This document shows positions 33,466-40,496 of a stretch of DNA of 64,000 nucleotides, piece by piece. Below the pieces are notes generated by a model, which was given only the letters and a program-made list of their open reading frames with translations, was not told the DNA's origin and searched no databases. The position numbers and the translations under genes were made by a program. Numbering within the stretch: the stretch's first letter is position 1; each line of letters opens with the position of its first letter. Origin of the DNA: a virus; IMG/VR virus record IMGVR_UViG_3300007735_000784, positions 1 through 64,000 of that record, one strand, 5' to 3'.

Positions 33466-34224
33466 ATGAGTAAGAATATAGAATTAGACAAGTTTTATAC
33501 ACCAAAAGAAACGGCAAGACAATGTATTGAATTGTTTTTTGAAACATTTACTGATACGACTGAAATAATTGAACCAAGCGCAGGAAATGGTAATTTCAGT
33601 TTACAAATACCAAACTGTATTGCTTATGATTTAGAACCCGAACACGAAAGTATAATAAGGCAAGATTTTCTTAAACTGGATTTACCTTACAAGAAAGGTA
33701 GAGCATTTATTGGAAACCCACCTTTCGGAGATAGAAACAATCTTGCGAGAAGTTTTTACAAACACGCTTGTAAAATGGGTGATATGATTGGTTTTATACT
33801 CCCAATAAGCCAACTCGAAAATAGTGATAGTTTATATCATTTTGACTTGATTAAAAGTGTTGATTTAGGTGTATTAGAATATAGTAATATGAAAGTACAT
33901 TGCTGTTTCAATTTGTACAAAAGACCAAAGAATGGTAAACTAAATAGTAAGCCTAAATTAAGTAGTGAATTATTTACAATACATAGAGACGACCAAGATG
34001 GTTATAATGAACTTGATTATGATTTATGTATATTTAGGCGAGGTGCAAGTAGTGGTAAAGAAAAATTTACTGACTTACATACACAAACATATAAGATTGT
34101 TGTAAATGATAAAACCAATGTTGAGTATGTTAGAAATACTATATTGAAATTTGATTGGCAGAATTACAAGAAACACCAATCAGCACCAAGTATTAGTAAA
34201 AATGATATTTATAGACTTTTTTAA
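33466..34224 (+). CDS. N6-adenine DNA methyltransferase (cassette 4)
   Basis: 252 aa. SAM-binding motif I EPSAGNGNFS (about residues 36-45) and catalytic motif IV GNPPFG (about 84-89) identify an m6A-type amino-methyltransferase with motif I before IV. The C-terminal part (about 130-252) would be the target-recognition region. It is smaller than restriction-associated methylases and has no nuclease partner, so it is probably a stand-alone protective methylase. It starts 103 bp after the attC 4 core, outside the attC. Confidence 0.85.
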   Translation: MSKNIELDKFYTPKETARQCIELFFETFTDTTEIIEPSAGNGNFSLQIPNCIAYDLEPEHESIIRQDFLKLDLPYKKGRAFIGNPPFGDRNNLARSFYKHACKMGDMIGFILPISQLENSDSLYHFDLIKSVDLGVLEYSNMKVHCCFNLYKRPKNGKLNSKPKLSSELFTIHRDDQDGYNELDYDLCIFRRGASSGKEKFTDLHTQTYKIVVNDKTNVEYVRNTILKFDWQNYKKHQSAPSISKNDIYRLF

Positions 34225-34297
34225 AAAGCGAGGGAAGAAAAAATAAATACGGTATGATACCACAAAACTATAATCGAAGCACAATTGTAGCAATGGA
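34225..34297 (+). other. Cassette 4 3' untranslated segment
   Basis: 73 bp between the methylase stop and attC 5; no gene or promoter seen. Its last 15 bases (GCAATGGAGCATAAC) are roughly complementary to the cassette start (GTTATGTTCTCGTTGC). Confidence 0.4.
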
Positions 34298-34392
34298 GCA
34301 TAACGTATGGTGCTATGAGAAGGTTTGCCTTGCAGAAATGTTCAAATTACCTAAAATGTTATTGGCAAACTTGCTTATAGCACGTGTTACAT
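34298..34392 (+). other. attC-like site 5
   Basis: Half-core AGCATAACG (34298-34304 region); arms GGTGCTATGAGAAGGTTTGCC and GGCAAACTTGCTTATAGCAC pair around a short loop; terminal half-core GTTACAT (34386-34392). Confidence 0.75.
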
Positions 34393-34435
34393 GCAGTTTT
34401 TGTGCGTTGGATTAGTAAAAAATTAAAAGTAAAAT

Positions 34436-35041
34436 ATGAAGAAAGTATTGAATTTATTTGCAGGAATTGGGGGCAACAGAAAACATTGGAAAGATGTAGA
34501 AGTAACCGCAATAGAATACAATGAGGAAATTGCCAATGTTTATAAGCAATTACATCCAAACGACAATGTTATCGTTGCTGATGCACACGAATATTTGACT
34601 AAACATTGGAGAGAGTTTGATTTTATATGGAGTAGCCCACCATGCCAAAGCCACAGCAAAGTTAGAATGATGGCAAGTAAAGGTGGAAGTTATGATGCTG
34701 TAATGCCTGATATGAGATTGTGGGCTGAAATAATCTTTTTGCAGAACTTTACAAAGAATACGGATATAAAGTTTGTGGTTGAAAATGTAAAACCATACTA
34801 CGAACCATTTGTAAAACCAACAACAAAACTTGGTAGGCACTTATTTTGGGCAAACTTTGAAATACCACAAACTGAAATTAAAGACGGACTTACACACAAT
34901 GAAAGAGGAAGTTCTGAAAAAGGTTATTTCGATTTGCGACCATATAAAATGGAACACAGGAAAGACCAGATTATTCGTAATTGCGTTGACCCCAATGTCG
35001 GAGATTACGTTCTTCGGTGTGCGTTGGGAAATTGCACATAA
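34436..35041 (+). CDS. C5-cytosine DNA methyltransferase, short (cassette 5)
   Basis: 201 aa. Motif I NLFAGIGGNRKHW (about 6-18), catalytic motif IV WSSPPCQSHSK (about 64-74) with the PCQ cysteine, and motif VI VVENVKPYY (about 113-121) are clear. Typical Dcm enzymes exceed 300 aa; here the target-recognition region and motifs IX-X are reduced or missing. The last residues (GNCT) and the stop are encoded by the cassette end entering attC 6. It may be a minimal enzyme or be truncated. Confidence 0.8.
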   Translation: MKKVLNLFAGIGGNRKHWKDVEVTAIEYNEEIANVYKQLHPNDNVIVADAHEYLTKHWREFDFIWSSPPCQSHSKVRMMASKGGSYDAVMPDMRLWAEIIFLQNFTKNTDIKFVVENVKPYYEPFVKPTTKLGRHLFWANFEIPQTEIKDGLTHNERGSSEKGYFDLRPYKMEHRKDQIIRNCVDPNVGDYVLRCALGNCT

Positions 35042-35101
35042 CGAACAGGGCTATACGCTCGGTTTGTTTTTCACAAACTGGCGTTATAGCCCATGTTACC
35101 T
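35036..35101 (+). other. attC-like site 6 (short form)
   Basis: Half-core CATAACG (35036-35042); arms GGGCTATACGCTCGGTTTGT (35048-35067) and ACAAACTGGCGTTATAGCCC (35073-35092) pair almost fully around a 5-nt loop; terminal half-core GTTACCT (35095-35101). About 66 bp. Confidence 0.85.
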
Positions 35102-35158
35102 GTCTGGTTTGTTTTTAATTTTTGTGGAAAGGAAGTCACGCTTAAACGTATAATAGAT

Positions 35159-35509
35159 ATGAAAACTAACAAAGAAGAAAAAGAATACATAGAAAAATGC
35201 CTTGATGCCTACCAAAATGGAGGTGTGCTGTGGCTTATTGAAAGGACTGATACAAATGAGTTCTGCTATAAAGAATTGAAGATGTGGCAAAGCAATAAGC
35301 CCGAAACGTGGAGAGATACATTATTGTGGTCAAAAGACATTTCATTTTTCCATGTATTCTTTTTAACCAAAGAAGATGCTGAAAAGGAATTGCAAGAAAA
35401 TATGTTTATGCAATTTACAGAAGGAGGTTGCCCTTGTTGTGGACACGGCTCAACTGAAATACCAATTGCAATTACTGAACACGAATTTGTGCGGATGGGG
35501 AAAAAATAA
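35159..35509 (+). CDS. Hypothetical protein with CPCCGHG motif (cassette 6)
   Basis: 116 aa from ATG 35159 (the frame is open upstream to 35093 but those 22 residues lie in attC and the intergenic start). The C-terminal GGCPCCGHGSTE has a CxCC-x-H metal-site look. The middle has YKELKMWQSNKPETW. No family recognised. Confidence 0.55.
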   Translation: MKTNKEEKEYIEKCLDAYQNGGVLWLIERTDTNEFCYKELKMWQSNKPETWRDTLLWSKDISFFHVFFLTKEDAEKELQENMFMQFTEGGCPCCGHGSTEIPIAITEHEFVRMGKK

Positions 35510-35520
35510 AAACAAACTTG

Positions 35521-35633
35521 CAGGTAACGGTTCGGGTATTGCCGTTCGCTGTGTTCACAAATTAGATGCGTTCATGATTCGTGAACAGATGAAAATAATG
35601 AACAGCCACAATGACGGTAATACCATGTTATAA
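35521..35633 (+). other. attC-like site 7
   Basis: Half-core CAGGTAACG (35521-35529); arms GGGTATTGCCGTTCGCTGTG and CACAATGACGGTAATACC pair, with additional GTTCA/TGAAC pairing inside; terminal half-core GTTATAA (35627-35633). Confidence 0.75.
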
Positions 35634-35738
35634 GATGGAGGTGGCGAGAAAAAAGGTTTGTAGTATCGGTTGGAAATCTGAAACCTTGAAATACCCATTA
35701 AGCTCGACAGTAGCCAACCATAGCCACCTCTTTCTTAT
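35627..35738 (+). other. Cassette 7: no convincing gene
   Basis: The shortest cassette body. Its ends, GTTATAAGATGGAGGTGGC (35627-35645) and GCCACCTCTTTCTTATAAC (about 35723-35741), are 17/19 complementary. Internal GGTTGG/CCAACC and GGTTT/AAACC pairs allow an extended folded RNA. The only ORF is on the minus strand (65-70 aa, hydrophobic) and would run out of the cassette into attC 8, so it is not called. Possible structured non-coding RNA or regulatory cassette. Confidence 0.5.
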
Positions 35739-35853
35739 AACGTTGGGTATTGGCGTTGTTGCCTCACAAATGTTTAATTGAAATACTAAATTTAATATTA
35801 TGAAAAAAGATAAATTGAAACACGAAAGCAATAACGCCAATGTGCTGTTATGT
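35735..35853 (+). other. attC-like site 8
   Basis: Half-core TATAACG (35736-35742); arms GGGTATTGGCGTTGTTGC and GCAATAACGCCAATGTGC pair; terminal half-core GTTATGT (35847-35853). Confidence 0.75.
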
Positions 35854-36066
35854 GCTGATAATTTTACGGGTTACTTCGATGATGCTAACAAACCAATTTT
35901 TGTTGGTGATAAATTGAAAAGCGAATGGAACTATGAAGTTATTGTTGTAAAAGACGAAGATGGTGATTACAGTGGAAAATTGGTTTGTGATAATAACCAT
36001 AGTTGCAAAAACATTCCTTATGCTTTAAATAAAGGTAAAGGTTATAGTAAAATTATTTGCACATAA
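35800..36066 (+). CDS. YopX-like small protein (cassette 8), start inside attC 8
   Basis: 88 aa. The ATG is in the attC 8 loop, so residues 2-19 (KKDKLKHESNNANVLLCA) are attC-encoded. Residues 22-45 (FTGYFDDANKPIFVGDKLKS) followed by YEVIVVKDEDGDY weakly match the fold pattern of phage YopX proteins. The stop TAA is in the next half-core CATAACG. YopX assignment is tentative. Confidence 0.5.
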   Translation: MKKDKLKHESNNANVLLCADNFTGYFDDANKPIFVGDKLKSEWNYEVIVVKDEDGDYSGKLVCDNNHSCKNIPYALNKGKGYSKIICT

Positions 36067-36184
36067 CGTATGGGTATTGGCGAAGTTGCCGAACCGAAAG
36101 CTAAATTGAAAAACAAAAGTTGAAATTATGGACGAAAGTTTAATTGAAAAACAGAACGGCAATTTTGCCAATACCGTGTTAGGT
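36062..36184 (+). other. attC-like site 9
   Basis: Half-core ACATAACG (36061-36068); arms GGTATTGGCGAAGTTGCCG (36073-36091) and CGGCAATTTTGCCAATACC (36157-36175) pair with one bulge; terminal half-core GTTAGGT (36178-36184), a perfect GTTRRRY. Confidence 0.85.
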
Positions 36185-36811
36185 GCAGTGCCTTCTGTGG
36201 TGTATAATGAGGATTGTGTAGAGGCTTTAAAACGCTTTGACGATAACTACTTTGATATTGCTATTGTAGACCCACCTTATGGGCTTGGGAATAGATTAAG
36301 CGATGGAGGTGGCAAGCTAAAAAATACTCCTATGGCTGTGCTTTACAGAGATAAAGATTGGGATGTATTACCAACAGCCGAATATTGGGAGCAGTTGTTT
36401 AGAGTAAGCAAAAATCAAATGGTTTTTGGGGCTAATTACTTTCTTGAATATTTGCCGAGCAGTAGAGGTATAATTTGTTGGGATAAAAAACAAGATATGC
36501 CAACGCTTTCGGCTTGGGAATTAGTTTGGACATCATTTGATAAGCCGAGCAAAATATACAAGAAAGTAAGCACAGATTTAGACCGCTTTCATCCAACCCA
36601 AAAACCTATTGGCGTTTATGATTTTTGCTTACATTTTGCAAAAGCACAGCCACAAATGAAAATGCTTGACACCCACGTTGGAAGTGGAAGTAGCAGAATA
36701 GCTGCCCATAAGATGGGGCTACAATACACAGGATTTGAAATTGATACAGAATATTATGAGAAACAAGAAAAGCGTTTTAAAGACTTCAAATCACAATTAC
36801 GGTTGTTTTAG
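36128..36811 (+). CDS. Amino-DNA methyltransferase, DPPY type (cassette 9), start inside attC 9
   Basis: 227 aa. Catalytic motif IV VDPPYG (about residues 54-59) precedes RFHPTQKPIGVYDF and motif I LDTHVGSGSSRIAAHKMG (about 181-198), so the order is IV...I as in beta-type N6-adenine/N4-cytosine methylases (PF01555-like). Residues 2-22 (DESLIEKQNGNFANTVLGA) are encoded by the attC 9 right arm. No restriction partner is present. The gene ends a few bases before a truncated final half-core at 36831. Confidence 0.85.
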   Translation: MDESLIEKQNGNFANTVLGAVPSVVYNEDCVEALKRFDDNYFDIAIVDPPYGLGNRLSDGGGKLKNTPMAVLYRDKDWDVLPTAEYWEQLFRVSKNQMVFGANYFLEYLPSSRGIICWDKKQDMPTLSAWELVWTSFDKPSKIYKKVSTDLDRFHPTQKPIGVYDFCLHFAKAQPQMKMLDTHVGSGSSRIAAHKMGLQYTGFEIDTEYYEKQEKRFKDFKSQLRLF

Positions 36812-36821
36812 CGGTGTCGGT

Positions 36822-36836
36822 GGCATTGCACCTAAC
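36822..36836 (+). other. Truncated final half-core (right edge of the array)
   Basis: GGCATTGCACCTAAC is complementary to the start of cassette 9 (GTTAGGTGCAGTGCC, 36178-36192) with one mismatch. No second arm or GTT half-core follows; ordinary phage sequence resumes. The last attC is therefore lost. Confidence 0.65.
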
Positions 36837-36864
36837 TACTGTATATAAGCAATAAAACTAAAGC

Positions 36865-37092
36865 ATGAAGATAACACTATCAAATATTTATGTACTAAAA
36901 TGGCAGTTAAAAGACAACCCACAATACAAATGGACCTTATGCGGTAAATGTATTAACACTAAAACTGGTCGTGAAATAAAAAAGACTATTTGTGGAAGAT
37001 CCATTGGATACTGCATTAAAGGCAAATTTGTATCAGCAAATACACTTAGGAAAGAATTAGAAACAATAAAAGAAATAGAATGTCCATTTTAA
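36865..37092 (+). CDS. Small hypothetical protein
   Basis: 75 aa, basic, with CGKCINTKTGREIKKTICGR (possible CxxC metal or RNA-binding site). First phage gene right of the cassette array. It has the look of small phage replication-region proteins; no family recognised. Confidence 0.5.
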   Translation: MKITLSNIYVLKWQLKDNPQYKWTLCGKCINTKTGREIKKTICGRSIGYCIKGKFVSANTLRKELETIKEIECPF

Positions 37093-37102
37093 CTACAACA
37101 AT

Positions 37103-37345
37103 ATGACATTACCAGAAGCACTAGATTACGTATTATCCAATATGGAATACGGGGAAGAAAATTGGCTGAGTAAGGATGATATTAAGGAGCTTGTTCAGCG
37201 AGAATTAGGATACAGACCTAGACCAGGACACTTTGAGGAGGCTTTTATTATTAGCAGGGTTAAGTATGATGTTATATATAAGAATGATAGAGGATGGATT
37301 AGGATTAAGAGGAATAAACTTGTCGAAACGCAAACTATAGACTAA
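37103..37345 (+). CDS. Small hypothetical protein (replication region)
   Basis: 80 aa, acidic then basic, with a helix-turn-helix-like LSKDDIKELVQRELGYRP segment (about 22-39). Its stop overlaps the next ATG by one base. Could be a small DNA-binding accessory of the primase-helicase. Confidence 0.5.
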   Translation: MTLPEALDYVLSNMEYGEENWLSKDDIKELVQRELGYRPRPGHFEEAFIISRVKYDVIYKNDRGWIRIKRNKLVETQTID

Positions 37346-37749
37346 TGGAAAACATAATTAAGGAACTACAAAATCAGATTGCTGCCCTAAATGAAAGACT
37401 AACCGCCTTAGAGAATAAGAATAAGCGGTCATCGACAAAATTAGAGCCGGCAGAATGGAGAACTAACTTTGGCGTTTATAAAAAAGAACTAGACTTAGCA
37501 TTTAAAACGCTATCTTTGGATACTAATTTCATAGCAGAACAAGAAAGGTTTAATCCTAATCTCGATATTAAACTATCAATGGAGAAGGCAGTAGTAAACT
37601 TCTGGGGAACGGAAGCCGGATGGAAATATAAGAAGAAGTCAAAAACCAATGACCTTGATTGGAAGCGCACACTCACAAATGCAATAGACATGAATAAAGT
37701 TTATAAGCAGAAAGGTCAATTAAATAACCCTTCAACTATGGTGTATTAA
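37345..37749 (+). CDS. Coiled-coil hypothetical protein before the primase-helicase
   Basis: 134 aa. Residues 1-30 are a heptad coiled coil (IIKELQNQIAALNERLTALE). The rest is a basic domain with AVVNFWGTEAGWKYKKKSK. It directly abuts the primase-helicase (one-base overlap), so a replication accessory role (loader or primosome partner) is likely but unproven. Confidence 0.5.
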   Translation: MENIIKELQNQIAALNERLTALENKNKRSSTKLEPAEWRTNFGVYKKELDLAFKTLSLDTNFIAEQERFNPNLDIKLSMEKAVVNFWGTEAGWKYKKKSKTNDLDWKRTLTNAIDMNKVYKQKGQLNNPSTMVY

Positions 37750-39548
37750 TGCTAGTTATCAACCTAGAAGATAAGTCCGAGCACGAAATAGAGGTAACGA
37801 GGGATGGGGAAAACGCCATGCCTTGCCCTGTATGCTCCAAAGACCGGAAGAAAGAAAGGATTAAATGCTTCTCTTTTAACTATGCTAAAAAAGCAGGCAG
37901 GTGCAATCATTGTGGGATAGTGCTGGTGGAGAAGCGAGAATACATAGAGCCTGTTAAATATAAGAGGCCGGTATTTAAGCAAGAAGCATCTTACCTATCA
38001 CAGAATGTTATTTCTTGGTTTGCATCCAGGTCCATATCTATTAAAACGCTAAGTTTATTTAAGATTACAGAAGGCAAAGAATGGATGCCACAGGTAGGAG
38101 CCGAAAGAAACACTATCCAATTTAATTATTTCAGAAACGGGGAATTAATCAATACCAAGTTTAGGGATGGCGAGAAGAATTTTAAATTAGTATCGGAGGC
38201 CGAGCTTATTCCTTATAATTTAGATGCAGTCATTAATGGTAAGCAGGTAATATGGGTAGAGGGGGAAATGGATTGCTTATCTGTGCATGAATCAGGGCTT
38301 CATAATGTAATTAGCGTTCCAAACGGAGCCACAGTAGGGAAAAACAACCTAACCTACCTTGATAATTGCATAGATTTATTCTCAGAAGATACTGAGCATA
38401 TCCTAGCCTTTGATAATGACTTAGCCGGTAACGCACTTAGGGATGAATTTGTAAGAAGGCTTGGGGCCGAGAAATGTAGTAAGGTTACGTTCTTAGATTG
38501 CAAAGATGCCAATGAGTGCTTAGTGAAGTACGGAAGGGATGCTGTTAAAAACGCTATACTTAGCAAGCAGGAGTTTCCGGTAACAGGGATATTTACCGCC
38601 AAAGATATTAATGATGACATTGATGACTATTTTTATAATGGGCTACCGGAAGGATCAGATATTGGGCTGCCTTATTTTGACGAGTTATTAAAGTTCCACC
38701 CAGGTTACATCACTACCATCACCGGTATCCCTTCGCATGGTAAGTCAGAGTTCTTGGATTTTATAATGACTAGCTTAAATATAAGGCATAAATGGTCATT
38801 TGGCATTTACTCCCCAGAGAACTATCCATTGCAGCTACATTTTAGTAAGATAGCGGAGAAGCTATTAGGTAAGTCGTTTAGTGTTATGAACGAAGCCGAA
38901 CTTGGCGTTGCAAAAAAATACTTCAATGACAACTTCCACTTCATCAAGCCGGAGGAGAATAATAAACTAGAGAACATACTAGAGAAAACAAAATACCTTG
39001 TAAGGAAGAAAGGCATACGGGCATTTATAATAGATGCTTGGAATAAGCTAGAACATGATTGGCAAGGATCTGAAACGCAATACATATCTAAGGAGTTAGA
39101 TAAACTTGCAACCTTCTGTGAAAGAAACGGGGTGCATCTATTTTTAGTAGCGCATCCGACCAAGATTAGCAAGGATAAACAGACAGGGCTATATGAAGTG
39201 CCTAATTTATATTCAATAAGCGGATCTGCCAATTTTTTTAATAAGACACATAATGGTATTTCGGTGTATAGGAATTTTACCACTAACCGGACAGAGATAT
39301 ACGTACAGAAGGTAAAGTTTAAGCATTGGGGTAAGCATGGGATGGTAGAATTAGAGTGGAACCCTGCTAATGGAAGATACCACAAGTACACACCGGATTC
39401 TGTTAATTGGATTACAGGGCAGAGCAGACAAGTAGAGTTTGTAGAGGAAAACGCCAAAGTTAGCGTTCCAACAGAACGAAAATTAATACCTTTAGCAGAA
39501 GCATTAAGTAAAAATATTCCCACAGGGGACGAAGAACCACCATTTTAA
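37749..39548 (+). CDS. T7 gp4-like primase-helicase
   Basis: 599 aa. Zinc-binding domain with CPVC (26-29) and CNHC (52-55). TOPRIM primase domain with VIWVEGEMDCLSVHESG (about 167-185) and FDNDLAGNAL (about 219). RecA/DnaB-type helicase domain with Walker A TGIPSHGKSEFLDFI (about 325-339), AFIIDAWNKLEHD (about 427, Walker B) and an LVAHPTK-like motif (about 466). Length and domain order match T7 gp4-type enzymes that prime and unwind at the phage fork. Near the C-terminus NAKVSV is encoded by a palindromic motif copy (39450). Confidence 0.9.
   Translation: MLVINLEDKSEHEIEVTRDGENAMPCPVCSKDRKKERIKCFSFNYAKKAGRCNHCGIVLVEKREYIEPVKYKRPVFKQEASYLSQNVISWFASRSISIKTLSLFKITEGKEWMPQVGAERNTIQFNYFRNGELINTKFRDGEKNFKLVSEAELIPYNLDAVINGKQVIWVEGEMDCLSVHESGLHNVISVPNGATVGKNNLTYLDNCIDLFSEDTEHILAFDNDLAGNALRDEFVRRLGAEKCSKVTFLDCKDANECLVKYGRDAVKNAILSKQEFPVTGIFTAKDINDDIDDYFYNGLPEGSDIGLPYFDELLKFHPGYITTITGIPSHGKSEFLDFIMTSLNIRHKWSFGIYSPENYPLQLHFSKIAEKLLGKSFSVMNEAELGVAKKYFNDNFHFIKPEENNKLENILEKTKYLVRKKGIRAFIIDAWNKLEHDWQGSETQYISKELDKLATFCERNGVHLFLVAHPTKISKDKQTGLYEVPNLYSISGSANFFNKTHNGISVYRNFTTNRTEIYVQKVKFKHWGKHGMVELEWNPANGRYHKYTPDSVNWITGQSRQVEFVEENAKVSVPTERKLIPLAEALSKNIPTGDEEPPF
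39450..39467. repeat. Palindromic copy of the phage-wide motif
   Basis: AACGCCAAAGTTAGCGTT within the primase-helicase gene. Confidence 0.7.
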
Positions 39549-39557
39549 AATAGATAT

Positions 39558-39737
39558 ATGGAAGAATTTGTAAAAGAACTTGAAAGATACGTACAGGAAA
39601 TTAAATTAAGAGCATTACCTGGACAAACAAGGGAGGAAACGGAGAATTTCGCTAAAAAAGTAGCGGCTGCATTTCCTAATAAAAATATAGTATTAGAATT
39701 TAATGATTCTTTACTAACAATAAAATCAGTAAATTAG
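39558..39737 (+). CDS. 59-aa hypothetical protein
   Basis: Short ORF between the primase-helicase and the GroES-like gene. It starts MEEFVKELERYVQEIKLRAL, a helical segment, followed by FAKKVAAAFPNKNIVLEFND. It fills a 195-bp gap with little space on either side. Function unknown. Confidence 0.5.
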   Translation: MEEFVKELERYVQEIKLRALPGQTREETENFAKKVAAAFPNKNIVLEFNDSLLTIKSVN

Positions 39738-39743
39738 AAACAC

Positions 39744-40496
39744 ATGATAGAATCAATTAAACCAATTAACAACCAAGTCTTAATAAGACTAACCAGAAGG
39801 GGAGATGAGATAGAATTATCTAACGGCCACAAACTACACCTTGACACTTCTTATAATGAAGAAGAACACCGGCCAGTAGTAGGAGAGGTAATAGCTGTAC
39901 CTGCAAAACTTAAATTCGTGGATGGGGATTTATCCTCAATGCCTTGGAAAACAGAAATGCAGCTACAAAAGGGAGATATTGTAATTATAAGGAGGCCGGC
40001 AGTATCAAGCTGCTTTATACAGAACTCAGGAAGAATTATAGAACAAGATGGGGAGCAGTACCTATTTATAAAGTATAGCGACATCATTTTGGCAAAACGC
40101 CAACTTTCACGAGATACCGAAAACTTCCAAACAGTAGAAGTGGATGGAAATAAGATGGCAGTGATTATGCTAAACGGATTTATGCTATTGGAGCCTGATG
40201 AGGAAGAATACAAAACTTTCCTAGAACTACCAAAATCAGTAAGGAGATTATCTAAATTAACCGGTACAGTAAGATTTATAGGTATGCCAAACTTGGCGTA
40301 TCAAAAAATGGTAGATGCCACAAGCCAAGATACCACATTACCACCCGACTATTACTTTGACGTACAACCTGGAGATAGGGTAGTATTCCACAAAGCAGCC
40401 GATATACCATTGGAGCAGGATCTACACCAATCATTTGAAGGTAGGGATAAGAAGTATTTTAGATGCCAAAGGCACAAGTTATTAGCGAAACTTTAA
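39744..40496 (+). CDS. Tandem GroES-like co-chaperonin
   Basis: 250 aa, about twice the length of GroES. Residues 5-115 have the co-chaperonin pattern: INNQVLIRLTRRGDEIELSNG, GEVIAVPAKL, LQKGDIVIIRR, and YLFIKYSDIILAKR. A second repeat (about 125-250) follows: MAVIMLNGFMLLEPDEEE, GTVRFIGMPN, VQPGDRVVFHKAADIPL and a final KYFRCQRHKLLAKL. Both halves keep the beta-barrel core and the glycine-containing roof loop. Phage co-chaperonins (as T4 gp31) help the host GroEL fold the capsid protein, which fits its place before the terminase and capsid genes. Confidence 0.65.
   Translation: MIESIKPINNQVLIRLTRRGDEIELSNGHKLHLDTSYNEEEHRPVVGEVIAVPAKLKFVDGDLSSMPWKTEMQLQKGDIVIIRRPAVSSCFIQNSGRIIEQDGEQYLFIKYSDIILAKRQLSRDTENFQTVEVDGNKMAVIMLNGFMLLEPDEEEYKTFLELPKSVRRLSKLTGTVRFIGMPNLAYQKMVDATSQDTTLPPDYYFDVQPGDRVVFHKAADIPLEQDLHQSFEGRDKKYFRCQRHKLLAKL

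Larger units (their letters stand above)
32241..36836 (+). mobile_element. Integron-type gene cassette array (CALIN-like) in the phage
   Basis: Nine attC-like sites lie in the same orientation. Each starts with a [..]TAACG half-core, contains a long imperfect inverted repeat, and ends with a GTTR.. half-core. They separate cassettes of 0.2-1.0 kb. In nearly all cassettes the first 15-20 bases after GTT are complementary to the last bases before the next TAACG, as expected when each cassette was a circle with a single attC. Cassette genes often stop at the TAA in TAACG. No integron integrase or attI is visible, so this matches a CALIN. I saw no full copy of the phage motif inside. The payload includes three DNA methyltransferases. 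Confidence 0.8.

Noticed and set aside
35628-35840. Minus-strand 70-aa hydrophobic ORF in cassette 7
   Set aside because: It runs across the attC 8 left arm against the direction of all cassettes and has no promoter or coding signature beyond being open.
32241-36836. An integron integrase gene near the array
   Set aside because: None of the proteins in or near the array has tyrosine-recombinase motifs; the array is therefore called integrase-less.
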